From Formicarius rufipectus (taxonomy: Eukaryota; Chordata; Aves; Passeriformes; Formicariidae), in the NCBI GenBank assembly GCA_013399695.1, contig VXAU01002312.1, positions 1 through 64,000 of the forward strand: 64,000 nt of DNA. The letters run 5' to 3'. A program made the position numbers and the translations under genes. The notes under the pieces are model-generated. The model was not told the DNA's origin and did not search any database. It saw only the letters and a list, made by a program, of their open reading frames with translations. Shown here piece by piece: positions 25,261 through 36,612 of this stretch (positions are counted from its first letter, which is position 1; the number at the start of each line of letters is the position of its first letter).

Positions 25261-25327
25261 AACAGACAAACAAAGCATACTATAAATACTGTAGGCTTTT
25301 ATTTATTTTCCTTTTTTTTTTTTTTTT
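25261..25327 (-). terminator. Candidate polyadenylation site, minus strand
   Basis: Read on the minus strand, an A16 run is followed by GGAAAATAAATAAAAG, which contains two overlapping AATAAA hexamers (plus-strand TTTATT at 25298-25303 and 25302-25307). About 20-35 bases further on comes the U/GU-rich stretch GTATGCTTTGTTTGTCTGTT. This is the usual order of signal, cleavage region and downstream element. It would mark the 3' end of a minus-strand transcript whose last exon lies at higher coordinates. No coding exon was recognised there, so a non-coding RNA, a UTR or a fortuitous arrangement are all possible. Confidence 0.3.
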
Positions 25328-28300
25328 CAGTTAGTCAAATTTCATTTATGTTGTATATTACTGTCCATAAAACGCAGAGCAGTACAATTTTAAGACCAGA
25401 GGGCAGTATAAAGAAAATATTTCCTGTGTGCATTTGTTGACTTTTGTAATTCAGATCAGCAAAAGAAAAGGTATGCTGTTCATCTGTATCTAATCTTGAA
25501 TCTTAAATGTAGTCTGCAATGCAGAGATGGGCGCTGCTGCTTGCGGTACCCCTTCTAATCTATGTTGTAACTACAAGAAAAGTTATATAAAAATGATGAT
25601 GTACCAGCTGCTGAGAAATTATGTAAAACCCCCATATTCATTCCAGAATGTGAAGATGCTCCTAGTATTCCTCTCATTAATTTAAAAAGGCTACCTTGTT
25701 TATCTTTGTTCCAGCAAGCCAAGAAATAAAGTTTGATCTGTGCGTGTCCCTTGTCAGAGGCTGAGCAATGCTGAAGGGACTAATTTTTCTGTCTGCTGTA
25801 TCTCTCTTGATCAATCTTTTAGCCAGATGTCAAACAGAGGACTGACAAACTTCAGATGCTCTTCAGAATGATGATTATAAAGCAAGATGATATAACATAA
25901 CTGGATTGTACTCTTGCAGCTGAATTGCTATTGATTGTAGAGAATGTAAAATCTCCTAGTGAGACAACCATCTCTCTAGCCCTGGGTGATGTTCCCCCAC
26001 CTTCACGGGACAGGGCAGTGCCTTGCAAACGGTTCTTCTCTTTCCAAGGTGATGGCTTGTAGCATGCAATTCTGCTTTCTGCAAGCCTGGTTGCTATAAA
26101 TTGTCTCCATGAGTAGTTCTATTGCAACCATTAGTAGGTGTTATATTGACTTCAGTTTGTATTAGAGCAAAATGGTGACGACTGTATTCAATGTTGCATT
26201 GGAGCACCTATTTTCACAGTTATTATAGAGGTATTCATTGTTGAAAAATAAGATTCAGTCCCAATCCAGTGAAAAAGGAACTTATTTAGGCTCAGATTGT
26301 ATATATCACAAGCAGTTGAAATATAATTAAATTTTTTTTAATATGATTTTTTTCTCTCTTTTCACCTGCATATTTTTTTCCAAGGAAAATATATTTTGTT
26401 TACCTAATTTTGTTTTGCACATAAGGAAAGAATAAGTGAAAACGTTTTTGCAAGAGTTTTGCTTGTGTTCCCTGAAATGCAAAAAATTTAAAAAATAAAA
26501 AAAAGGAATTTATTCCTTATCCACAAGATACAGCATACAGTCATTAACCATTGTACAGATTTTACAGCTTTTATGTAGTGTTCAGTTGCAGCAAACAATA
26601 GTGGCAGCATTGAGTTTTTATGGCTTTATTACTATAAAGGACATAGGACAAAGTGAAATGGTAGTAACGCTGGCTTCACTTTTATGGAACCATGTAAAAG
26701 AAATGTATGCTTTTGTAAATTGCTTCTTCGTATGGGTCCCTCTTACCACAAGATCCTTCTATTAAAAGATACTGTTTTTCTGAATAGCCTATAGATATCT
26801 CATAAACATATTCATGTTCCTTAGTCTTGAGAAAATATCTGTTTTCAGGCTATATTAGCACAAATTGTTTTTCTGTGGAGTGTGTATATCTGCATAACTA
26901 AGGAAATATGTCACAATTCTACAGGAGGCAGTTTTCATTTTCTTCTGTAGTGGTATCAAACAGCAGTATAATTAAGAGAAGCACTAGGTAGTGATATCTT
27001 TAACTTGCAAAGACAAGGTGTCACATCTAATGCAGAACAAGTCTAGTAGGGTAATGCACTATGACAGCAGAGAGTTCAGACTCTGCATGCTCAGTTACAC
27101 GTTGAAATATGTGTTGGAACAAAGTAGGAGACAGAGTTCAGGAAGCAGAAGTCTTGACGTTTATAAAGCTAAAAGTATAAAAAAAATATATATATTTTTC
27201 TGTCCATTTGTTTTGTATGTTAGCAAAGTTCTGCTGACCCAAAATGTGAATTTTTTTTCCAGACATCTTATTACTTTATTAAGATATTAAAAAGTAACTG
27301 GCTTTCATCTCCTACTTATCTAACCAGATATTAGGCTGTGTTAACTGTACAGGTTATCTTCAGTTGGGTTTATTGCACTTTACATCACAAAAATTAACAC
27401 TGAATACATTCAGGTTTCTTTTTTCCTTTGTGATGGCAAGTAGTATCACAAAAAAGATCTAGAAAGTATGGGTGATCTGAGTTCAAGATCTGACTTGGAC
27501 CGCTCTCAGTAAGGCTTTGTGTGTGATCATCTTGAAGTGCTGTCTCTGTCAGGTTCCAGGAATTCCAGCATAGGTTCAGGAGATTTCTGCTCCTGTGACA
27601 ACCTTAATGACGCACAGCTGAGAGAACAATTTATATTGTTACTAACAGATATGAACAAGGGAATTTATGATTCAGATATTTAGGAGACTTGGAAAATCTG
27701 AAGCAACTGGATGTTTGAAGAGCTTGCTTTGCGTTGGTTATGTGCAGTGACAGTTGATGTTCAAGTTTGTTCAAGAGCCAACTTTATGCAATGTGATTCA
27801 ACTCAGTTCTGTGTCGATGACTTTTGTATCATGTTTCTCATTAAAGCACTCAGTACTACAAGGCAGGGAAGGTATCCCAAACAAGGCTCATTACAATATT
27901 TTAGGAAACCTAGCAAGTCAAAGGCTGTCAGGAGGCATGTTGTTAACATCCATTAGCACAAGGGGAGCAAGGACGTAAAGCTAGCACATTTAAAGGCCTG
28001 TGTGCCAATACTTGATAGTGGAGTCCAAGTCCACTGTGTTATTTTTTACTAGAAAAGAAATATCACCAGTTCGAGCTTTATCAGGCAGGAGCAAATCATA
28101 AAAGTTCATTTTGGGGGAGAAGTAAAATTCCTCAGTCCATTTTCCTATCTGCATATCAGGAATGGATAGGGTTTTGGGTTTTTTTTCCCTGCCCGTGCAG
28201 AGACAGAAACCTCTTTTTTTTCCAAAAGACATAAATAGTCCTGGAAAAGGTTGATGTAACAGCTTCTCCCTGCCAAGTGGAATAATAGGTGTAACTGAGG

Positions 28301-29814
28301 GAGTATACAGGATCTGATTGTATGGCTGGGGCACAGCCCAGAGTTTTGTGGGATGACTCTTCCATGGGTCACGTTGGCTACAACCATTAGCTCCTGGAGT
28401 TCCCAGATATAAAGATGGGTACTAGCACAGTGGACACAGAAACTTCAGTTGCTATGGCTCCACGTCCATTTGAAGCAACTGTGTGAAAAAGTTCCAGCAT
28501 GGACTAAGTGGGAGTGTTTTTGTACACAATCCATGGGCTGTGCTTCTGGAAACCCTGCTCTGAAAAGGCATTTTCTGCCAGAAGATATTACTTTCCAGAA
28601 AACTCATATGCAAGTAATCTCAGTATCTGAGGCCACTTATAAACCACAGACTGTTTTTGAAAGTCCTTTTTGGTATATGCTTTCTCACTCTGTTATCCTG
28701 GCCTCTTTCCCTTCCCCTTGATTTGTCACTTGAGAATCCACATAAAATGAAGAATGCAGCACATTCAGAGGAAAGTTCCTGGACCTGAAATGTTACAGCT
28801 GTTCTGTCTCTGCTCTATTTAAATCAGAGTTTCAGTTTGTTTTAGTGGTGCTGAGGAGAGCTAAAAACGTTAGAAAAAGCTGCTGTTGAAATCTGTGACA
28901 GAGGATATCACCACTTTGCAACACGAGAGAATATGAGCTCTTAAGAGCTGAAAGTACTGTGGACTTTAACGGTATGAGCAAATAAAATATGGGCAACCCC
29001 ATGCAAGTATCTTGAAGTCTTCAGCCTATATGACTTTAAGGTTAATTACATATGAATTTTAACTTAATGAAGGCTCCTGGCTCTATAAGATACTAATATG
29101 CTGACTGATTTCATTGCTGGGGTTTATCCTAAATGGGGAATTTTTATCACTGGTGTGTGGTTCAGAATGGTTCTTTCCTGAGATAACATTTCAGATACTA
29201 GGAAATATAAAACACTGATCATCCCTCTTTGACAGGGATGCTTTCTCCTAAGTTTCACATACTGTAGTTATCAGAATTTTGAGAATTTACCTCCCTCATA
29301 TTCACTAATTGGACACTGCAGCTGGATACAGCATGGAGAAATGAAAAGTGAAACAGAACTGTTTTAGCAGAGTTGTTTATTAGGAGTGCCAGTGAAGATA
29401 ACTGTGGGTTTGAATGCATTTAAAAATGAAAAGTTGGTGCACTTTTTTTTCATTTATATGTTGCTGTGTGCAAGATGAAATGCACCCCCCATCCCTCCTT
29501 TCCCTTACCATCAAATTTATGGACAAGCAAGCAGTTGCAGACGTACCATCTACATCTAAGATTCTTTTTGTGTGTGTGCGCCTTGCCTTTGTACAGGTGG
29601 AAAATAAAAACTAAAACATCGTGGGAGATGGGCAGCCAAATATGCTTAGATCCTTCTGGAAGAATACCTGTGAGACTGCACCTTGAATATGGTGTCCGAG
29701 TTGTGTTGGAGAGAGCTCATTAGTTGGCATCAGTCAAATTTCAAGGCTAAACAAGAAGCAAAAACCAAATGCAGTTTGTGGATAGGGGCCCCTTTTGCAA
29801 TGTTAGTCTTAGTA
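25328..29814. other. Gene-free stretch, possible 3'-UTR-like sequence at its start
   Basis: The first 1-1.5 kb is AT-rich but not repetitive, with many TTTATT words on the plus strand (AATAAA on the minus). That would suit a long 3' untranslated region on the minus strand. The best minus-strand frame nearby (114 codons, 27990-28334) begins with PQPYNQILYTPS and has no recognisable domain. Downstream to 29.8 kb I see nothing I can name. Confidence 0.5.
25393..25406 (+). promoter_or_regulatory. CTCF-like core motif
   Basis: AGACCAGAGGGCAG matches 12 of 14 positions of the vertebrate CTCF core consensus CCACYAGRKGGCRS. The mismatches are the first two bases. A single motif match in 64 kb can occur by chance. 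Its position just inside the proposed minus-strand 3' end makes it mildly more interesting. Confidence 0.25.
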
Positions 29815-29854
29815 GTTTTTTGTGGTTTGTTTTTTGTTTGTTTGTTTGTTTTTA
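29815..29854. repeat. (TTTG)n simple repeat
   Basis: Plus strand carries irregular GTTTTTTG units followed by about five GTTT units (TTTGTTTGTTTGTTT). Decayed tetranucleotide repeat. Confidence 0.85.
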
Positions 29855-32800
29855 ATTATTTTCATATTCCCCTTTTCACTTTGTTTTTAACTAGTTAGAG
29901 TTACCTTTTTTGATTAATTGAATGTAGCTAGGTTATTTAAAACTGAAAATTTGATATCTCTGCTACGTCAGATTTGATATTTATTTCAGAGACATCTCTA
30001 TATCAGGGAATGGCTTCTTAGAGTCAGCCTCAGGACTGCATTATAGGTCCTCTCTGTGCCCTATGTCAGGAGGTCGGTGTAAATATGTAGCCTGGAATAA
30101 TCCATCCTGACACAGACAACCTATCCCCACATTATAATTAGCATACTAGGTCTTAATTCTTTGCTAAAGCACACTGCTTCTTTCACTTGGTAATGTAAAA
30201 GTGCTTATAAATCTAATTAAAATTCCTATTTAAAAAAAGATGATCCAGGCTTGGGCTCACTTGGGCATTTAACATCTCAAATATAGAACGGCCTGTTCTT
30301 ATACATAGGAATATATTGATCACAGCAGATAGTTTGATAACATCAGAAAATCAATTTGTGAAATGATTTTACAAGACTATTTTTGTTTATCTTGATCAGC
30401 TTTAATTTTTCTGCCTTGAGAAATCAGCACTCTTTCAGCACTCCTCACTGAAAGGCTGTTGCTGACCCTGCTGGTTTCTATTGAACTACTCCCCAACACA
30501 TGGTTAGCAAAATTACATTTGCCTTTTACTCAGCAGAAATTTTTAAGTTTCAGCCTGTCTCTAATTCCCAAACACTTGCAAAAAAAGCCAACCAAGTGAC
30601 AACACACAGGGGAAAAAAAAACCCAAACACATCCCAGCATGACAAATGGTCTTAGATACAAATACTAAGAGGGCAGAAAGTGATAGTCTTTTTTACGGCT
30701 CATCTTTCTTCTTCCCTTTGCATTTTTCCCCTTTTCTTTTAAGGCATTTCCCTTCCCCACCCCCCAGTTTTCTGGCATCTGACTTAAAAGGACTCCTCAG
30801 AACAGTCAGCTGACTACTGACTGAAGACAGTCTAAGGAGGATTTACAATTAGGAACAGATATAAAAAGAGATATAAAAAGATGTAAAACTTTTTCTGAAG
30901 TGATTGTAATTTATACTTGAAAGGGTCATAATGACAATGCTTCTCTGCACTTACATTAGGTGTTTCATCTGAAGATCTCAAAAGGTTTTAAGGGAGTGAA
31001 TTTAGTAGTACTATAAACCCAGCTTTCACCTTTTGCAGGTTGCAATGACAGTAGGAGAAGAGTTAGGGGTGGGCATTAACAGAATTCATAATGTACTCTC
31101 CACTTTAGGCTGCCATACTCTCTCCAGTAAATGATGTGTGGTTACCTGACCTTGCCAGACTAGCTATAGCACATAGAAAAATCACTGGTGCTGCAAGAAC
31201 CTGATCTGGTACAAAATAGGTACAGGGGAAGGTCTAAGCTTCTGTCACAAGTAGAGATGAAGCTGAGGGACCATCATACCGGAACTCAGATTGCTAAGAC
31301 ATAAATGGATATGTGGAATCATAATGATGAATAGTTGTCTAGACCCCGCCTTGTATTCTCAAGGAACTCCTCAACAGGGACTCCTATCACATGGTTTCTG
31401 TCCTGTTCTAGATGTTCTTCTTAGCACCATTAGCTAAAAAAATTAGATAGATGTTTAAAGTGAGGTGAAATTACCTCCCCACCATAAGCAAGCACTTTAT
31501 GATGTTAAGACTGGGCTGAGAAGGAAACTTTGGACTCAGATCTTTTGATTACTGAGTGAAAACTCCAGTAAAAAGAGAGTACTAAAGTAATTATCAAATT
31601 AATGACAGTTTTTTGAGCTGTTGTGCTTAGTGCTGGCCTGCAGGTGGTCTTTATGGAGTGGGCATGCTGCGAGTTGTCTTAAACAATGAGATCCTACAGA
31701 GACCAAAGTGGAGACATAATGCTCTTATGGCTAATGTTTGGACCACTGCAGACAAATATTCAGGTCCCTGAAGAGTCATGATGTTGAGTGTGTAAGCACA
31801 TTTTCTCTCTCCAGGACTGTGCAGTGAGGTGGTTACTGGAATGTAGGTTTTTTGATTGCTTTGTGGGAACAGGATCACCAACAGCATTTTGTGTCAAGGA
31901 GTTTGGGTTTTTAGGTAGATTGCTCTATATGACATCAAAAGAATTTCCTGGAAAAGGGAATGACAGCCTTAGTATACAGAGGATGGAAAGGGCTGCGTTC
32001 AGTATACTTCACAGCTTTTTCTTGCAGTCTGAGCAAGCACAGAACTGATCTGGTTGTCTCAATATTTGGTGTGGCCCAAATGTTAAAAGAAAATAGAGGA
32101 GAAATAGTCCAGTCTGGCTTCCTTCAGTTAGTAAGACCTGATGAATATCTAGTGTTGCTCCTGCTGGGATCTGTCAGCATCTTTGAGACAGCTGAAGAAT
32201 TACCTTATATAGAACAGGCATTCCCTGGGAATGCCTCCTACTTGTTTGTGAACTGGACCTTTTGGATCTTTATGGGTGGTAAAGAGTCCGCAGATTTAAA
32301 ACCTAATGTAAATTTAAACTGTAGTATTCAAGTAGGCTAAGCATGCAATGCTTGCATCCTACTATGTTAAAAGCTGCTATGCTTTCAGTGACTTCCTTTT
32401 TTCTTTTTGTGCATGTGTGTGTGTTTTTGTTGTTTTGTTTGTTTGATTTTTGTTGTTGTTGTTGAGACTTCAACCTGCACAGCTTCCTAAACAAGCTCCT
32501 AAAACTTGAAATCTTGCATGCATTTGAAGAAGCAGCAGGTGCCAAGGAAAAGTGGCAGTTACAGTGCTGCCACCAATTTCAGTAGCACAGCAGGAATGGT
32601 CTTTAAGTGAGAAACTAGACTTACAAGATCTAAGCTCCCCATGTTCTTGGGAAATATTCCTTATTACAAACAAAAACTTTCTTAAAAAGCTTAAGGCAAA
32701 GAAATACCTCCTTGCCAACATCTGCTGCTCTTGGTTACTGGCCTCACTAGACCTTTTAGGAAAAACCTCGTTTAGGAACTAGTGGAATCATATCTTTTCA

Positions 32801-33203
32801 AGACAGTGTTTTATAGGGAATGACTAAGCTGTGTCATAGTCAGTTCTGATCTTGGCAGCTTAAAACCTTTTGCTCAAGTGAGGGATTCAGCAGCCCTCTA
32901 GGCTTCTCCTCCCTTCTGTGTATTTGTCCTAGGTCCTTGGACACATTTTATCATCCAAACTTCTGCAGAGAGAGCTAACACTGTCTATGCACTGGGTAAG
33001 TAAATATCCATTGCACAGCATGACAAGACACTCCTTCCACAAATAAATATCTACAGAGATTTGCCCAAAATTGAGGCACTGTTTGGAAGATTAGAATACT
33101 TCTGTTTGGTTTGTATGCTCCATTTTCAGTTTTCACATAGTTCTCCACAGTGTTAGCCTTTTTTTTCCCCTGAAAGAATATTTAAAATATCCTGGCAGAG
33201 AGG
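29855..33203. other. Gene-free stretch
   Basis: No recognisable gene. Around 30.86 kb there is a short perfect tandem duplication of the 12-mer GATATAAAAAGA. A 126-codon plus-strand frame at 31960-32340 contains no family motif and overlaps other frames, so I do not call it. A T/G-rich repeat at 32.4 kb is listed separately. Confidence 0.65.
32408..32463. repeat. (TG)n / (TTG)n compound repeat
   Basis: Plus strand starts with GTGTGTGTGT, runs through TTGTTTTGTTTGTTTG and ends with about five TTG units. This is a compound, imperfect microsatellite. Confidence 0.85.
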
Positions 33204-33254
33204 TGTTTGTGTTTGTGTTTTTTTTGTTATTGTTTGTTTGTTGTGTGTTTTTTG

Positions 33255-33285
<31 letters not shown>

Positions 33286-33327
33286 TTTCTTTTTGGTNNN
33301 NNNNNTTTTTTTTTTTTTTTTTTTTTT
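33204..33327. repeat. Long T tract containing an assembly gap
   Basis: T-rich sequence with some GTTT units leads into more than 25 consecutive T, then a run of 8 N (33298-33305), then more than 20 T. The N run sits exactly inside the homopolymer, so it reflects failure to sequence or assemble through it. The true length is unknown. Confidence 0.95.
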
Positions 33328-36020
33328 CCTGAACTATCTACTATTAGGAGGCAGCCAGAAGCAGCATTTACAGCCTGATTAATGTATAGGTGGCTTACTG
33401 CCTCTGTCTTTCTGCATTTGTATTACAGTAGCATCCAGAGATCATAGCTCTGTCAGGCTGGTATTATACAAACATTGACCCTCTTCCTACCGAGAAGATG
33501 CTGAGGTGCACAAATTAGAGCTGAAATATTATCTGTTTTCCCATTCAGATTTTTGTATGCCTCACTGCCTTATTATTGTGTTAGTGCAAGAGGCTATCTT
33601 GGTCTGGACTTGCTGTCCCAGGTCTTGTGTTCTATTTCAATTCACAAAAGAAACTAAAGGTTATTCTTATCACTAACATAACTGTACTAATACTATGTGG
33701 GTTTTTCAATAGCTTCAATAACTTCATGTGTTAAAGAGAAAGCAATGAGGAAGGATAAATATCAGCACTGAAGTTGATGGCCTGGAAGTTGGTGAAAGCT
33801 GGTGCTTGGGGTAAGGCTTCGAGGAAGCTCATATGGCTCTGACCTGGGTATTCTAATAGCAATCAGTCCACTGAATAACAAACTCAGTCTTAAAAAGAAG
33901 GAAGTGAATATGTATTAGAAAGTGCATTAGCTGCATGATATTTTTCTGGGTCATTCTGAATGACATACTTTGTGAAATCCTTCTTTGATTTTTTTTTTTT
34001 TTCAGAAACATTTGCTACAGCCCCATGGTTTCTTCCTGTGACTTACTGTTAGTGATTTCGTCTTATGCTGTATGACTGTTTAGTACTATATTGGGAATTT
34101 TTTTTCTTTCATGTTTTTTTGTTCTCTTCAGACCAAAGAATGCTGAGTCTGGGCTTCCCTAGAGCTTCAGCTATATAATTCTCTTGTTTTTGCTCTTCCA
34201 TCTCAGCTGCAAATGGCATTTTCTGTCTTTTTCTAATACTGGGATGAGCTGTTCTTGTCCCACCAAAAGTCTGGTTTCTTTTGGTTAATTTAATACGTTT
34301 TTCACTGGAGATGGTTTATCTGTTTCTTAAGCATTCTCTTATGTTTTATTTGCCTTATTGTCTGTCTTGCTATATAATAGACTGGTGCAGTGCCTTCTCA
34401 ATGGATTTCTTTGTATCTGTTGTGTACAAGCTTTTTTAACAGAGAGGGTGCTTTCTTAGTAGTTTCCATTTGTTTGGGCTGATGGGTTCTCTCCTGCTGT
34501 TTGGGACATTTTGATATTGGCTGCATCATTTTTGCCCAGACCGATAATCTATTTGCTTGTAACTATTTTCTAAATGTTAATCTTTAAGTCTTTACAGTCT
34601 CCCTGTTGGCTTTCTCACAGAGACACAAAATGCTTTTCCCAAAGCCATACTGATTTCTAAGCTCTCTAGCCATACACTGCACTTATTTAAAGAACTTCAC
34701 AATGTCAGAGTTGATTCAATTGGTTGTGACAATGTAACTTCAGGAATCTTGCAGATCAGCTGCTGCAGTTGCCCAAGAAATGGGTGCTGAGGCAGACAAA
34801 TAACTATCTTATGTATGCCTGAGATCTACTTAAATGCAGGGATTTTTTAAAGTGATACCCAGAATGACAGCCTCCCTAAGACCCTCATGGCGGTTGACCT
34901 TAAACGATAGCAGCAGTGCACAGAAACACAGGGTTACAGACCCACCTGGAGACTAACATGTGGTGTTCCTCAACCCAAGAAGGGGGAACCAGTTCGATGT
35001 AGCAAAAGCAGAAATGCAAAAACATCAGCACTGAAATATAAAGTCGTATTCCTGAAGAATCTGTATGCCTGTTTTTGCCATCAGCATGCTGCAGGGAGTG
35101 GGGTTTAAGAAGCTGAAACACGGGCTTGTATGTATTCAAACTTGCATGCTACTCCAAAATCCATAGCAGAATCATATCTCTTGAATGCATAGTGTATGAG
35201 GTATGGTGTGTATTGACTTCCAGCTCAGATTTTTTCCACTGAATCTTTCATCATTCTCATCCAGATTATGCCATGAATCACCACAATCAAAGCCTTACTT
35301 TGTGCACCTCTCCACGGAAGACAACGGAAAAAGCCACAGGAAACAGTTAGGCTGTGTCTTTGAACTGGAGCCTTCATCAGCCTGGACAAATCACTAACTT
35401 TCTGCCAAAGTGATGCAAGTCACCTCTTGAGCTGGATGTGCTTTTTGTTCAGTGAATTCATCTGTTAGAAGCTCAGCATTTTACACTAGAGTCAAAGCAA
35501 AGTACTACATGTGGAGGATTGGTTTGCAGGATGGGGAGCACCTGTAATGGCTTCCTGATCTGGGATTTTGTATTAATAAGTGAATGAATGCAATTCCTTT
35601 GTTTAGTTTATTTCATGTGCTGATATTTCCACTTGTTCTTATAAGCCTTTGTATTTTTCCTCCCCTTCTCTGCATTTAAACATCTTACTTTAATTTGTCC
35701 ACATGAAACTCCCAGGAGGGAACGTTGAAACTTGGAGAGTTGACATTGTTTTAACCAGCTTCTATAAGCCATTTGTGAGGGCATGGACAGAATTTGGGAT
35801 TTTAGAGAATTAACAACAACACCATTTCCACCAGTGCTCCAGTTGTTTGGGAGTGCTTTCCTTCTGGAGTTTTGCCTCACCTGTCCTTTAGGAATTTGCT
35901 GTTGAGGTTCATTTAGTGCAATCCCATAGTCCTCCTTTTAAAGATATCTTTCTAATCAGTGGGGTTTTTTACGAACTTGTGAATTTAATTCCCTTTTATG
36001 ATAAACAGATATCCTGATTG
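33328..36020. other. Gene-free stretch
   Basis: T-rich, with a T14 run followed by CAG near 34000 that looks like a splice acceptor but has no exon-like sequence behind it. No recognisable gene or repeat. Confidence 0.65.
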
Positions 36021-36612
36021 CAGAATAGTTGAAGTTGGAAGAGACCTTTGCAGGTCATCTTGCCCTATTCCCCTGCTCAAGCAAGGCTGCCTAGAAATGA
36101 TTCCAGTCCATATCCAGATGGTCTTTTAATATCTTTGAAGATAGAGGCTCTATAACCTCCTTGTGCAGCCTGTACCTGTGCTCGATCACCCTCACAGTGA
36201 AAAATTGTTTTATAATGTTCAAAAGGAGCATCTTGTGTTTCAGTTTGTGTTCATCTCTTGTTCCATCACTGTGCATCATTGAGAAGAGCCTGGATCTTTG
36301 CGCTCTTCCTTTGGGTATTTATACACTTTCATAAGATGCTCTTGAGCTTTTCCTTCTCTAGGTTGAACAGTCATAGCTTCTCAGCCTTTCCTCATAGTAG
36401 AGAAGCTCCAGTTCCTTCATCATCTTCAAACCCTTCAGTGGACTTTCTCCAGCAGGTCTCACTTCTGTTGTGGGTTCCCAGTTCGACCCAGCACTGCAGT
36501 TATCTCTCCAGTGCTGAGTGTAGAGGAAGGATCACCTCCCTCAGTCTTCCAGCAACACCGTTCCTAATGTAGTCCAGCATACCATTGGCCTTTCTTGAGG
36601 CAAGGATGATTT
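36021..36612 (-). mobile_element. CR1 LINE, 3' fragment, inserted on minus strand
   Basis: The plus strand reads as the reverse complement of the CR1 3' region. In order it has TTGGAAGAGACCTTTGCAGG near the 3' edge, a CTGCTCAAGCAAGGCTGCCT block, CAGCCTTTCCTCATAG, AGGAAGGATCACCTCCCTC and CATACCATTGGCCTTTCTTG. These are characteristic words of avian CR1 3' ends (final ORF2 part and 3' UTR). The copy is about 590 bases, 5'-truncated as usual, and clearly diverged with several small indels. It is dead and encodes nothing. The 104-codon frame on the opposite strand is an accident of the repeat. Confidence 0.93.

Noticed and set aside
27990..28387. Overlapping minus-strand frames of 114, 80 and 69 codons
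   Set aside because: Considered as a last coding exon upstream of the minus-strand polyadenylation site, but nothing is recognisable and the frames compete with one another.
31960..32340. 126-codon plus-strand frame
   Set aside because: No recognisable domain, overlaps another frame, and average composition. The length is not unusual for 64 kb of random AT-rich sequence.
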